Assembly (NCBI GenBank): GCA_025464095.1
Contig: JAODMF010000021.1
Coordinates: 1-64,000, forward strand
Length of the DNA: 64,000 nucleotides
DNA from: Glaciihabitans sp.
GTDB taxonomy: Bacteria; Actinomycetota; Actinomycetes; Actinomycetales; Microbacteriaceae
Direction: 5' to 3'
The notes beneath the pieces were generated by a model, which ran no database searches, was not told the DNA's origin, and worked only from the letters and a program-made list of their open reading frames with translations. Shown piece after piece: positions 47,673-57,718 of the stretch. Both the position numbers and the translations under genes were made by a program. The first letter of the stretch is position 1. Every line of letters starts with the position of its first letter.

Positions 47673-49832
47673 CTACTTGGTCGGCTGCTTTCCGGATTCC
47701 TTGTCCGTGGCTGCGGGCGTGCCGGTTCCGCCCCCGGTCATTGCCGGTGCCTTCGCGCCCGACTTGCTGGCGGCATCCGCCACGCGCTGGCGCTTCGCTC
47801 GCGCGCGAGCCGCGGCGACCTTCGCCGGCGGCATCGCCGCGCGCTGCACGGGGCGCATGGGTTCACCCCGTCGATCCTGCCCGGGGATCGGTCGCGAGCG
47901 GCGCCCGTAGATCAGCTCGGACGAGTCGAGCAGCCACGGCACCAGGGCGAGCACGACGCCGTGCACGAGCATCAGCTTGTGGCGGATTCGCCTCGCCTTG
48001 TGGTTGTGCAGCAGGTTCTCCCACCAGTGGCCGACGATGAACTGCGGCGTGTAGATCGTGACGACCTCAGAGCCGTGCTCGGCCCGGCGGCTCTTGATGT
48101 ACTTGATGACCGGCATGCTGATGTCGCGGTAGGGCGACTCGACGATGCGCAGCGGGATCTTGATGTTCTGTTCGTCCCACTGCTTCTTCAGCTTCGCCGT
48201 CTCGGCGTCGTCGATCGACGCGTGCACGGCCTCGATGCTGTCGTGCCGGGCGGCAATGGCGTAGTCGAGCGCCTTCAACACGGGCTTCTGCAGCCGTCCG
48301 ACGAGCACGATCGCGTGGTCGCCGCTCGCGCCGAACGTGGTCGTGGGGTCGGCCTCGATCTCTTTCTCGACGTCCCGGTAATACCGGTTCACGCCCATCA
48401 TGAGCAGGAACAGGATGGGCATGATGATGAACACCAGGTACGCGCCGTGGGCCCACTTGGTATACGTGACGACGAGCAGCACGACGAAGGTGAAGCTCGC
48501 ACCGGTGGCGTTGATCATGCGGCTGCGGTAGACCTGCCCGCGGTTGACGTCAGGGCCGCCATTGCGCAGCAGCTTCGTCCAGTGGACGACCATTCCAGTC
48601 TGGCCGAGAGTGAACGAAACGAATACGCCGATGATGTAGAGCTGGATCAGCGACGTCACGTTCGCCCGGAACAGCACGAGGATGACGATGGCCGCGAGCG
48701 ACAGGATGATAACGCCGTTGGAGTAGATCAGCCGGTCGCCGCGGGTGCTGAGCGCCTTCGGTGCGTACTTGTCCTGGGCGAGCACCGAGCCGAGAAGCGG
48801 GAAGCCGTTGAACGCGGTGTTCGCCGCGAGCAGCAGCACCGCCGCCGTCGCGGCCTGGATGATGAAGAACAGGATGGTGTTGTTGCCGAAGACCGATGAC
48901 GCGATCTGCGCGATCAGCGAGCGCTGCGGCTGGTCCGCGCAGTGTTGCAACCCGATCAGGTCACAGGGATTCTCCGCGTAGTGCACGCCGGAGATGAGCG
49001 CGACGGTCGTGAGCCCGGCAAACAGGATGATGGCGATGAGCCCCATCGCGACGAGGGTCTTCTGCGCGTTCTTCACCTTGGGCAGGCGGAAGGCGGGCAC
49101 GCCGTTGGCGATCGCCTCGACACCGGTGAGCGCGCTGCATCCACTGGCAAATGCGCGCAGCAGCAACAAGATGATGCCCGCCTGCGCGAGAGATTCGCCG
49201 TGCACCGTGTACTGGGCCGACTCGGCCACGGGCGCATCGCCCGCGATCGTCCGCACGAGCGCGGCGACGACCATGACGAAAATGCTGGCGATGAACAGGT
49301 AGGTCGGCACGGCGAACGCCTTGCTCGACTCGCGCACGCCGCGCAGGTTCACCGCGGCCAGGATGACGACGAACGCGACAGCGAGCTCGACCCGGAAGTT
49401 GTTCAGGGCCGGCAGCGCCGAAATGATGTTGTCCACACCGGATGCGACCGAAACCGCCACGGTCATGATGTAGTCGACGAGCAGGGCCGAACCGACGATC
49501 AGGCCGGGAATCTCGCCCAGGTTCTTTCGAGCGACCTCGTAGTCGCCGCCGCCGCTGGGGTACGCCTTGATCAATTGTCGGTACGACAGCACCACGACCG
49601 TCAGAAGCAGGATGACCGCGGCCGCGACCCAGGGGGCGAAGGAGAGGAACGCGAGCCCGCCGATCAGCAGGATCATCAGCAGTTCCTGCGGAGCGTAGGC
49701 GACGGATGACAGCGGGTCGCTCGCGAAAATGGGCAGCGCAAGGTGCTTGGGGAGCAGTTGTCCCTCGAGCTTGTCCGACGGGAGCGGATCGCCGATCAGC
49801 CACTTCTTGGGCGACCGAACTTCGTTAGTCAC
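47673..49832 (-). CDS. APC family permease with long cytoplasmic C-terminus
   Basis: HLALPIFASDPLSSVAYAPQELLMILLIGG...AYPSGGGDYEVARKNLG; GTG start. Confidence 0.88.
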   Translation of the reverse strand: MTNEVRSPKKWLIGDPLPSDKLEGQLLPKHLALPIFASDPLSSVAYAPQELLMILLIGGLAFLSFAPWVAAAVILLLTVVVLSYRQLIKAYPSGGGDYEVARKNLGEIPGLIVGSALLVDYIMTVAVSVASGVDNIISALPALNNFRVELAVAFVVILAAVNLRGVRESSKAFAVPTYLFIASIFVMVVAALVRTIAGDAPVAESAQYTVHGESLAQAGIILLLLRAFASGCSALTGVEAIANGVPAFRLPKVKNAQKTLVAMGLIAIILFAGLTTVALISGVHYAENPCDLIGLQHCADQPQRSLIAQIASSVFGNNTILFFIIQAATAAVLLLAANTAFNGFPLLGSVLAQDKYAPKALSTRGDRLIYSNGVIILSLAAIVILVLFRANVTSLIQLYIIGVFVSFTLGQTGMVVHWTKLLRNGGPDVNRGQVYRSRMINATGASFTFVVLLVVTYTKWAHGAYLVFIIMPILFLLMMGVNRYYRDVEKEIEADPTTTFGASGDHAIVLVGRLQKPVLKALDYAIAARHDSIEAVHASIDDAETAKLKKQWDEQNIKIPLRIVESPYRDISMPVIKYIKSRRAEHGSEVVTIYTPQFIVGHWWENLLHNHKARRIRHKLMLVHGVVLALVPWLLDSSELIYGRRSRPIPGQDRRGEPMRPVQRAAMPPAKVAAARARAKRQRVADAASKSGAKAPAMTGGGTGTPAATDKESGKQPTK

Positions 49833-49887
49833 GAGGGGCGAGCCTACTCCACCGGCGTGCCGAGTCAAGCGGGTGTGATAGGTGCTG

Positions 49888-50517
49888 TTAGGCGTTCGTG
49901 CCCCGGAGCGATGCCTGCACGGCGCGGCGCACTTCCTCCAGCCCGGAGCGCAGAACCGCGACCGTCGCCTCCGTCAGTTCGGCACCGACGACCTGCGTGC
50001 GGAGGTCGGACCGCAGTTGCGAGCGGAACTCGCTGAGCGCGGCCTCGGCATCCTGCAGCTGGCGACGGCTTTCTACGCGCGTCTCGGTGATGTCGGCCCG
50101 CCAGGCGCCGCCAGCGCGTTTCGCTTCCTGCCGGGCGTCCCTGGTCGCCGAAGCGAGGTCCGCGCGCAGCGTCTTCATGGCCGAATGAACGGATGTGCGC
50201 ACCTCGTCCGCGAGGCGGCGAACCGAGTCCGTCAACTCGTCTTCGATGCCGTCCAGCTCGCTGCGCCGCGCCTCCAGCTCGGCCCTGCCCGCGTCGGTGA
50301 TCGAGTACACGGTCTTGCGACCCTCGGCGGACTTGGTGACGAGCCCCTCATCCTCGAGCTTGGCGAGCCGTGGGTAAATGGTGCCCGCGCTCGGCACATA
50401 GGTGCCGCCGAAGCTGTTGGCCAGTTCCTGGATCAGTTCGTAGCCGTGGCGCGGCGCTTCGGCGAGCAGCCCGAGCAGGTACAGGCGGAGGTGGCCGTGG
50501 CTGAAAACGGGAGTCAT
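49888..50517 (-). CDS. PadR family transcriptional regulator
   Basis: HLRLYLLGLLAEAPRHGYELIQELANSFGGTYVPSAGTIYPRLAKLEDEGLV. Confidence 0.9.
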   Translation of the reverse strand: MTPVFSHGHLRLYLLGLLAEAPRHGYELIQELANSFGGTYVPSAGTIYPRLAKLEDEGLVTKSAEGRKTVYSITDAGRAELEARRSELDGIEDELTDSVRRLADEVRTSVHSAMKTLRADLASATRDARQEAKRAGGAWRADITETRVESRRQLQDAEAALSEFRSQLRSDLRTQVVGAELTEATVAVLRSGLEEVRRAVQASLRGTNA

Positions 50518-51314
50518 ACGGTCACTGCGTGGAGCACGGAGATGTTGCCGCTCACGGTGTTCGCGCTGAAATCGAGCCAGTTGCGGTCGAGGGTTCCGTA
50601 CTTGCCGTTGTAGCTGCCGCGCACGCCGTTGATGGTGGCGTCATCCAGCTGCAGGGTGCCGCTGACCGTGCGCAGCTTGTACTGCGCCGGTACGCCGGCC
50701 GCCAGGCGAGTCGTGACGTTGCCGCTGATGGTGCTCACGCGAACCTCATCCGGTGTGCCGCTGAGGTCGAGGAACACGTCGCCGCTGACGCTGTCCGCGC
50801 CGAACTTCGTCACCTCACCGGAGGCGGTGACATCTCCGCTCACGGTGTGCGCACTGATGTTGCCGTGGTGGTTGCGCACCGCGATTTCGCCGTTGACCGA
50901 GTTCAGCTTGACGTCGCCGGAGATGTTGTCGAGCACGAGGTCACCGCTGACGGTGCTGACCGTTGCATCCTCGGTGAGGCCGCTGATCAGCGCGGTGGCC
51001 GTGACCACGCCGAACTTGAGCGCGACATCCCGCGGGACCATGATGCTGACATCTGCGCGGGCACTGCTGCGGAAGTTCTTGAAAACGTCGAGGAAATTGT
51101 CCCAGCCCAACTGGGGATGGTCGATTTCCAGGGTGTCACCGTCGACGGAGATCTTGAGGTCCTTGCCGCTGACCGAATGCACTTCGACGCGTGCGGTCGG
51201 CTCATCGTGGCCGACGATGTCGACCTGCCCCGCGATCAGGCTCACCTTGAGCGTGCGTACCGTTTCGATGTCGATGACCTTCGGCCCATCGACGATCCAC
51301 TTCTCCTGCGACAT
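50514..51314 (-). CDS. DUF4097 family beta-strand repeat protein
   Basis: Repeated VSGDV..SVNGEI..VSGDVTASG..SVSGDVFLDLSG..TISGNV motif. Confidence 0.85.
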   Translation of the reverse strand: MSQEKWIVDGPKVIDIETVRTLKVSLIAGQVDIVGHDEPTARVEVHSVSGKDLKISVDGDTLEIDHPQLGWDNFLDVFKNFRSSARADVSIMVPRDVALKFGVVTATALISGLTEDATVSTVSGDLVLDNISGDVKLNSVNGEIAVRNHHGNISAHTVSGDVTASGEVTKFGADSVSGDVFLDLSGTPDEVRVSTISGNVTTRLAAGVPAQYKLRTVSGTLQLDDATINGVRGSYNGKYGTLDRNWLDFSANTVSGNISVLHAVTV

Positions 51315-51348
51315 GGCTTCTCCTTCTGCGGGTTGTGTCCCGGGTAGA

Positions 51349-51391
51349 ACGCGATATATCGCGTCCGGTCGAAGTCACGATATATCGCGTG
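51349..51391. promoter_or_regulatory. Two palindromes, candidate PadR operators: ACGCGATATATCGCGT (51349-51364) and CGATATATCG (51378-51387)
   Basis: Perfect palindromes ~28 bp apart immediately upstream of the DUF4097-PadR operon. Confidence 0.75.
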
Positions 51392-51431
51392 TGCGCGCTC
51401 CGCAACAACTTTCCGGATTTTTCCCTTGACC

Positions 51432-51446
51432 TTGACGCTGCGTCAA
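51432..51446. promoter_or_regulatory. Candidate MerR-type operator TTGACGC-T-GCGTCAA
   Basis: Perfect 7+1+7 palindrome upstream of the MerR gene. Confidence 0.7.
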
Positions 51447-51485
51447 CTTTTAGGGTGGTGATTACACACGAACGAGGAGGAAGCA

Positions 51486-52241
51486 GTGGAGTGGTCGATC
51501 CAGGACATCTCCCGGCTCGCGGGCACAACATCCCGAACGCTTCGCCACTACGGCGACGTCGGGTTGCTGGCACCGAGCCGGGTCGGCAGCAACGGATACC
51601 GCTACTACGACGCGGCGGCCCTCACGCGGCTGCAACGCATCCTCCTTCTTCGTGAACTGGGGCTCAGCCTGCCCGCGATAGCGGACGTGCTCGCCGGCCA
51701 GCGCGACAACGCGCAGGCACTGGTCGCTCACCGCGACTGGCTGGTGCAGGAGAAGGACCGTCTCGACCGGCAGATTGCGTCGGTCGAGACCACGATTCGA
51801 AAATTGAAAGGAGGTGAACAACTCATGGCTGAAGAAGTTTTTGACGGATTCGACCACACCCAGTACCAGGATGAGGTCGTCGAGCGCTGGGGCAAGGCCG
51901 CGTACGAAAGCAGCGACCGTTGGTGGAGTTCCAAGACGGCTGCCGAGAAGAAGGAGTACGCGCAGCAGCAGCAGGCGCTCGCGGCGGACTGGATGACCGC
52001 TGCGGGCAGTGGCATCGCCGCGGACAGCGACGAGGCGCAGGCTCTCGCTCGGCGCCACGCCAAGTGGCTCTCGGGCATCCCGGGCCTACCGGGCGGGCCG
52101 GCCGGGCCCACGAAGGAATACCTCACGGGCCTCGGCGAGCTGTACGTGAACGACGAGCGGTTCGCAGCGAACTACGGCGGCACGGACGGTGCCCGCTTCG
52201 TTCGCGACGCGCTCGCGTACTACGCGGAGCACTCGCTGTAG
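51486..52241 (+). CDS. MerR family regulator with TipAS-like C-terminal domain
   Basis: WSIQDISRLAGTTSRTLRHYGDVGLLAPSRVGSNGYRYY; C-terminal TipAS-type helical domain. Confidence 0.88.
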   Translation: MEWSIQDISRLAGTTSRTLRHYGDVGLLAPSRVGSNGYRYYDAAALTRLQRILLLRELGLSLPAIADVLAGQRDNAQALVAHRDWLVQEKDRLDRQIASVETTIRKLKGGEQLMAEEVFDGFDHTQYQDEVVERWGKAAYESSDRWWSSKTAAEKKEYAQQQQALAADWMTAAGSGIAADSDEAQALARRHAKWLSGIPGLPGGPAGPTKEYLTGLGELYVNDERFAANYGGTDGARFVRDALAYYAEHSL

Positions 52242-52270
52242 TCGCAACGCAGCCGGGGTCGCTCCCGGGG

Positions 52271-52933
52271 TCACTCCACGGGGGCGGCCTCGGGGGCGAG
52301 CAGCGAGGCGAGGGACGGTCGCTCGGGCACGATAACGGGCACCGGAATTCTCAGCAGCGGCATCGTGATGTTCACCAGGGGACCGATCAGCACGGCGAAC
52401 GCGAGGGTGCCGACGCCGATGTTTCCGCCGAGCATCCACCCGACCAGAAGCACCGTGCCCTCGATGCCGGTGCGAACAATCCAGATCTTCCAGCCGGTGC
52501 GAGCGTGCAGGCCGGTCATGAGTCCGTCGCGAGGGCCCGGTCCGAGCCGCGCTCCTATATAGAGGCCGGATGCGACAGCCAGCAGGGCGAGGCCGCCGGC
52601 GAACAGGGCGACTTGCAGGATGAGATCGTGCTGCGGCGGGATGACCGCGAGGCCCAGTGCCGCGCTCGGCCCGATGAGGAGCACGTTCAGCAGCGTTCCG
52701 ATGCCCGGGCGCTGCCGGATGGGGATCCACAGCAGCAGTACCCCGACGCCGATGATGTTGGTCAGCAGTCCGAACGACAGCCCGGTGTGCAGCGCTATCC
52801 CCTGCGTCAGCACGTCCCACGGCGCGACCCCGATGCCGGCCTGCACCATCATCGAGATGGCGATGCCGTAGAGGAAGAGACCGACGAGGAGGGCTCCCAC
52901 TCGACGAGCCAGAAGGGGTTGGAAGGACGACAT
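52271..52933 (-). CDS. YczE/YitT-like integral membrane protein
   Basis: RVGALLVGLFLYGIAISMMVQAGIGVAPWDVLTQGIALHTGLSFG...GPGPRDGLMTGL. Confidence 0.8.
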   Translation of the reverse strand: MSSFQPLLARRVGALLVGLFLYGIAISMMVQAGIGVAPWDVLTQGIALHTGLSFGLLTNIIGVGVLLLWIPIRQRPGIGTLLNVLLIGPSAALGLAVIPPQHDLILQVALFAGGLALLAVASGLYIGARLGPGPRDGLMTGLHARTGWKIWIVRTGIEGTVLLVGWMLGGNIGVGTLAFAVLIGPLVNITMPLLRIPVPVIVPERPSLASLLAPEAAPVE

Positions 52934-52940
52934 GGTGCAA

Positions 52941-52992
52941 TCCAATTGCCTGATTGGACTTTCTACAAGAGGCCAATTTCGCTAAAGTGGCC
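52941..52992. promoter_or_regulatory. Inverted repeats in the YczE/MocR intergenic region: TCCAAT-N6-ATTGGA (52941-52958) and GGCCA-N12-TGGCC (52971-52992)
   Basis: Directly readable between divergent starts. Confidence 0.6.
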
Positions 52993-52994
52993 TG

Positions 52995-54425
52995 ATGGCA
53001 ATCCTTTCCGCCCGCTCCCTGGCCCTTCTTCTCGACGCCTGGCGCGACGACAGCGCCGGCCCGGCCTACGGAGCGCTCGCCGACCGCATCCGCCTGCTGG
53101 TGCTGGATGGGCGCATCCCGCTCGACACGCGACTGCCCGCCGAGCGCGACCTCGCCGGCCAGTTGAACGTCAGCCGCACGACGGTGACCGCTGCGTACTC
53201 CGAACTGCGCGACGCCGGCTACGTCACCAGCATCCGTGGCTCGGGAAGCGTGGCTCGACTGCCGCAGCCGTCGGTTCGGCTGCCGGACCCCGATACCGAG
53301 GGCTACCTCGACTTCAGCAAGGCGTCGCTCCCGGCGCACCCGGCCGTGGTGGATGCCGCAGCGCGGGCCGCCGAGCAGCTGCCCGCCTACCTGGCAACCG
53401 GCGCGTTCGATCCCATCGGCATGCCAGTGCTTCGACAGGCGATCGCCGACCACTACTCGGCGCGCGGCCTGCCGACCGAGGTGGACCAGGTGATGGTCAC
53501 CATCGGTGCGCAGCATGCCATCGCCCTTCTCGGCCGCACGCTCCTCGACAGGGGCGACCGCGCGCTCGTGGAGACGCCGAGCTATCCGCACGCGATCGAG
53601 GCGCTGCGGGAGGCGGGCGCGCGGCTGGTTCCGGTCAACGTGTCGACGGAGGCGGGGTGGGATGAGGCCGCTCTCGAACAGGCCATGCAGCGCACCAGCC
53701 CGACGGTGGCCTACCTGATGCCCGACTTCCACAACCCGACCGGTCAGTCGATGTCGCCGGAGCTGCGTGAGAAGACGGTCGCGCTTGCCGCCGCCTCGGG
53801 CACCACGCTCATCGCCGACGAGACAATGGCCGAGCTCGCGATCGACGACGTGCCCGTGGCGCCATCGCTCGCGACGTTCGCCGCTGACGCATCCACCCCG
53901 GTTCTCATCGGATCGGTCGGCAAGACGCTGTGGGGAGGGATCCGCATCGGCTGGATCCGCGCGGATCGCACGCTCATCCAGCGGTTGGTTCGCAATCGCG
54001 TCGCCGGCGATATGGGCACCCCGGTGCTAGAACAGCTGCTGGTCGCCGATCTGCTGCCGCGGTATCCGGAGATCCTCGAATCGCGGCGGCGACATCTGCG
54101 CGCCGGCCGCGACCACCTGGTGGCGCAGCTCGGGCGCCGCATCCCGGAATGGGAGGTGCCGGCACCAGCGGGCGGCCTCACGGCATGGGTGAACATTGGT
54201 GAACCGGTGAGCTCGCAGTTGACGCTGGCCTGCCGAACGGAGGGGCTCATTCTCGCGGCCGGTCCGCGCTTCGGCATCGATGGGGCATTCGAGCGATTCA
54301 TGCGCGTTCCCTTCTCCTACTCGATCGAGGAAATCGACCGGGCGGTGGGGGCGATGGAGCGGGCGTGGCGCGCGGTGGGGCGTCACCCCATCACGGACAC
54401 GGGGTACCTCGCCGCGGTCGTTTAA
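52995..54425 (+). CDS. MocR/PdxR-like GntR-aminotransferase fusion regulator (YczR-like)
   Basis: N-terminal wHTH LPAERDLAGQLNVSRTTVTAAYSELRDAGYVTS; C-terminal class I aminotransferase fold with SVGKTLWGGIRIGWI. Confidence 0.88.
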   Translation: MAILSARSLALLLDAWRDDSAGPAYGALADRIRLLVLDGRIPLDTRLPAERDLAGQLNVSRTTVTAAYSELRDAGYVTSIRGSGSVARLPQPSVRLPDPDTEGYLDFSKASLPAHPAVVDAAARAAEQLPAYLATGAFDPIGMPVLRQAIADHYSARGLPTEVDQVMVTIGAQHAIALLGRTLLDRGDRALVETPSYPHAIEALREAGARLVPVNVSTEAGWDEAALEQAMQRTSPTVAYLMPDFHNPTGQSMSPELREKTVALAAASGTTLIADETMAELAIDDVPVAPSLATFAADASTPVLIGSVGKTLWGGIRIGWIRADRTLIQRLVRNRVAGDMGTPVLEQLLVADLLPRYPEILESRRRHLRAGRDHLVAQLGRRIPEWEVPAPAGGLTAWVNIGEPVSSQLTLACRTEGLILAAGPRFGIDGAFERFMRVPFSYSIEEIDRAVGAMERAWRAVGRHPITDTGYLAAVV

Positions 54426-54499
54426 CCCCTGCCGATCCGGGCGCGGGTGCATCCGACGGGAGTACGCAGCCCCGGGTGGCCCGCTGCAATACTCAAGTA

Positions 54500-57400
54500 A
54501 TGCATCTCCTGTCCGTCTTCAGCCTGCGCAATCGCGCCCTCATTGCTCTCGTCACGATCGTTGTGGGGATCTTTGGCACCATCGCGCTGACGACCCTGAA
54601 GCAGGAGCTGTTCCCGTCCATCACCTCCCCACAGATGGCGATCGTCTCCACCTACGTTGGTGCCTCGCCCGCGGTCGTCGACCACGACGTCAGCACGCCG
54701 CTCGAGGCGGTCATCCAGGGTGTGGATGGCATCGACACGACGACCGCGACCTCGCGAGCCGGGTCATCCACCATTTCGGCCACGTTCAAGGACGGCACCG
54801 ACATCGTCAGCGCCGAGCAGCAGGTGCAGCTTGCTGTCGACCGGCTCTCGCTTCCCGATGGGGTCAACCCGCAGACCATCGTCGGCAGCATCGATGATCT
54901 CCCGGTCATCCAGCTCGCCGTTACCAGCGACCTCGACCCGCACGATCTCACCACGCAGCTGAACCGCTCGACCGTCGACGACCTGCAGGCGATCGCTGGC
55001 GTGCGCGAGGCGGCGCTGCTGGGAACGCTCGGCCAGCGCGTCACGATCACCCCGAACGCCTCGAAGCTGAAGGACAAGGGCTACACGGTCCAGAACATCA
55101 AAGACGCTCTGGCCGCGAGCGGCACCCTCCTCGCCTCCGGCGACATCACCGAGAACGGCAAGACCCTGGTGGTGCAGTCCGGCCAGAAGCTGACGTCGGT
55201 CAAGCAGCTGGAGACCATCCGCCTGTTGGGCACGAAGACCACCGTGACAACGACGCCGCTCGGCGTCACCCAGTCGCAAAAGGCCATCCAGACGCCGCTG
55301 TCGAGCGTTGCGCGGGTGCAGATCATCGACGACCCGAAGAGCGGAATCTCCCGCGTCAACGGCAAGCCCTCCCTCACCATCTCGATCACGAAGACTTCCG
55401 ACGGCAACACGGTTGCCGTGTCCAAGCTCGTTCGCAGCGACCTGCCCGCACTCGAGAAGTCACTGGGCAGCAACACGAAGTTCACGATCGTGTTCGACCA
55501 GGCACCCTACATCGAACAGTCGGTCAACGACCTTGCCACGGAGGGCACCCTGGGCCTCGCGGCGGCCGTGCTCATCATCCTGCTGTTCCTGCTGTCGGTG
55601 CGCACCACGATCGTCACCGCGATCTCGATTCCCGCATCCATCCTCATCGCCTTCATCGGCATGCTGGCAGCGGGCTACACGCTCAACATCATCACCCTCG
55701 GCGCAATCACCATCGCGATCGGCCGCGTGGTCGATGACTCCATCGTCGTCATCGAAAACATCAAGAGACACATCTCGAAGGGTGAGGACAAACTCGCCGC
55801 CATCACCGCGGGCGTGCGTGAGGTTGCCGGTGCGGTCACCGCATCCACGGTCACGACCGTTGCAGTGTTCCTGCCCCTCGCACTGGTCGGCGGCCAGATC
55901 GGCGAGATCTTCAAGCCCTTCGCGCTGACCGTGACGATCGCGCTCGCGGCATCCCTGTTCGTCGCGCTGACCATCGTGCCGGTGCTGGCCTACTGGTTTC
56001 TGAAGAGTCCGAAGAACGCGAGCGCCGCGGTCTCTGACACGGTAATTCCCGCCCCCGGGTCTCCCGCGGAGGAGGCGGAGAAGCCAACCCTCCTGCAGCG
56101 CGGGTACCTGCCGATCATTCGATGGACCGTATCCAGGGTCTGGCATGCCGTGATCATCGTGTGCGTCGCGGTGCTCGTGCTGGCCGGAACCGGCGTGCTC
56201 GCCGCGAGCGGGATCAAGACCGACTACCTCGGAAGCAGCGGCCAGAACACGCTCACGGTCAGCCAGACTCTTCCGTTCGGCACCAGCCTCGACGCCGAGG
56301 ATGCCGCAGCCCGCACGGTAGAAACCGCGCTGCGCAAGGTGACCGGCGTCGAGATCGTGCAGACCTCCATCGGATCGAGCGGCAGTTCGCTGCGCAGCAC
56401 CTTCGGCTCGGGCGGCGGCATCAGCTTCTCGCTCACCACCGCCGCGAAGGGTAACCAGGACGCGATTTCCGCAGACGTTCGCTCGGCAATCAAGGGTCTT
56501 ACGGATGTCGGGATCGTCGAGCTCCAGGGCGCATCCGGCGGGTTCACGTCGTCGGACATCACCATTACGGTGAAGGCCCGCAGCGAAGCCGACCTGCGCA
56601 CCGCTGCCACGTCTGTCAACGATGCCGTGAAGGATCTCCCGGTCACGGCGCAGGCATCCAACAACCTGTCGTCGGAGCAGCCCTACATCGCCGTCGCCGT
56701 GAACCGCCAGCAGGCAGCGAAGAAGGGTCTGAGCGAACTCGCCGTCGGCAGCCAGGTCGCCAATGCAATGAACCCGGGCGCCTCCGGCACCGTCGAAATC
56801 GGTGATACGAACCTCTCGATCTACATCGCGGACAGCAAGGAACCGCTGACGGTGCGGCAGCTGCAGAACTTCGACATCGTGACGGCCACGGGCAAGAAGG
56901 TAAACCTGTCTGCGCTCGCCACGGTGAAGGTATTGAACGGCCCCGCAAGCATCACGACGATCCGCGGCGTGCAGAGCGCGACCGTCACGGTTACACCGAA
57001 CGGCAATGACACGGGAACCGCGTCGTCGGTGGTCGCCAAGGCCGTTGCCGCCGCGCCGCTCCCGGCCGGCGCATCCGCAACGCTCGGTGGCGTGACGACG
57101 CAACAGAACGATGCGTTCATGCAGCTCGGCCTGGCGCTCCTCGCCGCCATCCTCATCGTCTACGTCGTCATGGTCGCCGCCTTCAAGAGCCTGCGCCAGC
57201 CGCTGCTGCTGCTGGTGTCCGTTCCGTTCGCGGCGACCGGTGCGATCATCCTGCAGAAGGTCGCAGACATCCCGCTCGGCGTTCCCTCGCTCATCGGCGT
57301 CATGATGCTCGTGGGAATCGTGGTCACCAACGCCATCGTGCTCGTCGACCTCATCAACCAGTACCGCGCCCGCGGCTACCGGGTCTTCGAGTCCATAGTG

Positions 57401-57718
57401 AATGGCACGTCCCGTCGACTGCGGCCGATCCTGATGACCGCCCTCGCGACGATCTTCGCGCTGGTGCCCATGGGCATCGGCCTGACCGGCGGCAGCGGCG
57501 GCTTCATCTCGCAGCGGCTGGCGATAGTCGTCATCGGCGGCCTGGTGTCATCGACTGCGCTCACGCTGATCGTGCTGCCGGTGCTGTACTTCCTCGTCGA
57601 GGGCGCGAAGGAGCGTCGCACGGATCGCCGCGCGCTGAAGGCGCAGCTGCCCGCGCACGGCCCAGCGCACCAGCGCGGTTGGGGTCCTAAGCGAGTGTTT
57701 TCTCGTAACAGACGCTAA
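54500..57718 (+). CDS. RND family efflux transporter permease (AcrB/HAE1-like)
   Basis: MHLLSVFSLRNRALIALVTIVVGIFGTIALTTLKQELFPSITSP...GRVVDDSIVVIENIKRHI. Confidence 0.92.
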   Translation: MHLLSVFSLRNRALIALVTIVVGIFGTIALTTLKQELFPSITSPQMAIVSTYVGASPAVVDHDVSTPLEAVIQGVDGIDTTTATSRAGSSTISATFKDGTDIVSAEQQVQLAVDRLSLPDGVNPQTIVGSIDDLPVIQLAVTSDLDPHDLTTQLNRSTVDDLQAIAGVREAALLGTLGQRVTITPNASKLKDKGYTVQNIKDALAASGTLLASGDITENGKTLVVQSGQKLTSVKQLETIRLLGTKTTVTTTPLGVTQSQKAIQTPLSSVARVQIIDDPKSGISRVNGKPSLTISITKTSDGNTVAVSKLVRSDLPALEKSLGSNTKFTIVFDQAPYIEQSVNDLATEGTLGLAAAVLIILLFLLSVRTTIVTAISIPASILIAFIGMLAAGYTLNIITLGAITIAIGRVVDDSIVVIENIKRHISKGEDKLAAITAGVREVAGAVTASTVTTVAVFLPLALVGGQIGEIFKPFALTVTIALAASLFVALTIVPVLAYWFLKSPKNASAAVSDTVIPAPGSPAEEAEKPTLLQRGYLPIIRWTVSRVWHAVIIVCVAVLVLAGTGVLAASGIKTDYLGSSGQNTLTVSQTLPFGTSLDAEDAAARTVETALRKVTGVEIVQTSIGSSGSSLRSTFGSGGGISFSLTTAAKGNQDAISADVRSAIKGLTDVGIVELQGASGGFTSSDITITVKARSEADLRTAATSVNDAVKDLPVTAQASNNLSSEQPYIAVAVNRQQAAKKGLSELAVGSQVANAMNPGASGTVEIGDTNLSIYIADSKEPLTVRQLQNFDIVTATGKKVNLSALATVKVLNGPASITTIRGVQSATVTVTPNGNDTGTASSVVAKAVAAAPLPAGASATLGGVTTQQNDAFMQLGLALLAAILIVYVVMVAAFKSLRQPLLLLVSVPFAATGAIILQKVADIPLGVPSLIGVMMLVGIVVTNAIVLVDLINQYRARGYRVFESIVNGTSRRLRPILMTALATIFALVPMGIGLTGGSGGFISQRLAIVVIGGLVSSTALTLIVLPVLYFLVEGAKERRTDRRALKAQLPAHGPAHQRGWGPKRVFSRNRR

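Noticed and set aside
54460-57103. 547 aa minus-strand and other ORFs inside the RND gene
   Set aside because: Antisense frame of an unambiguous 1073 aa RND permease; no domain support.
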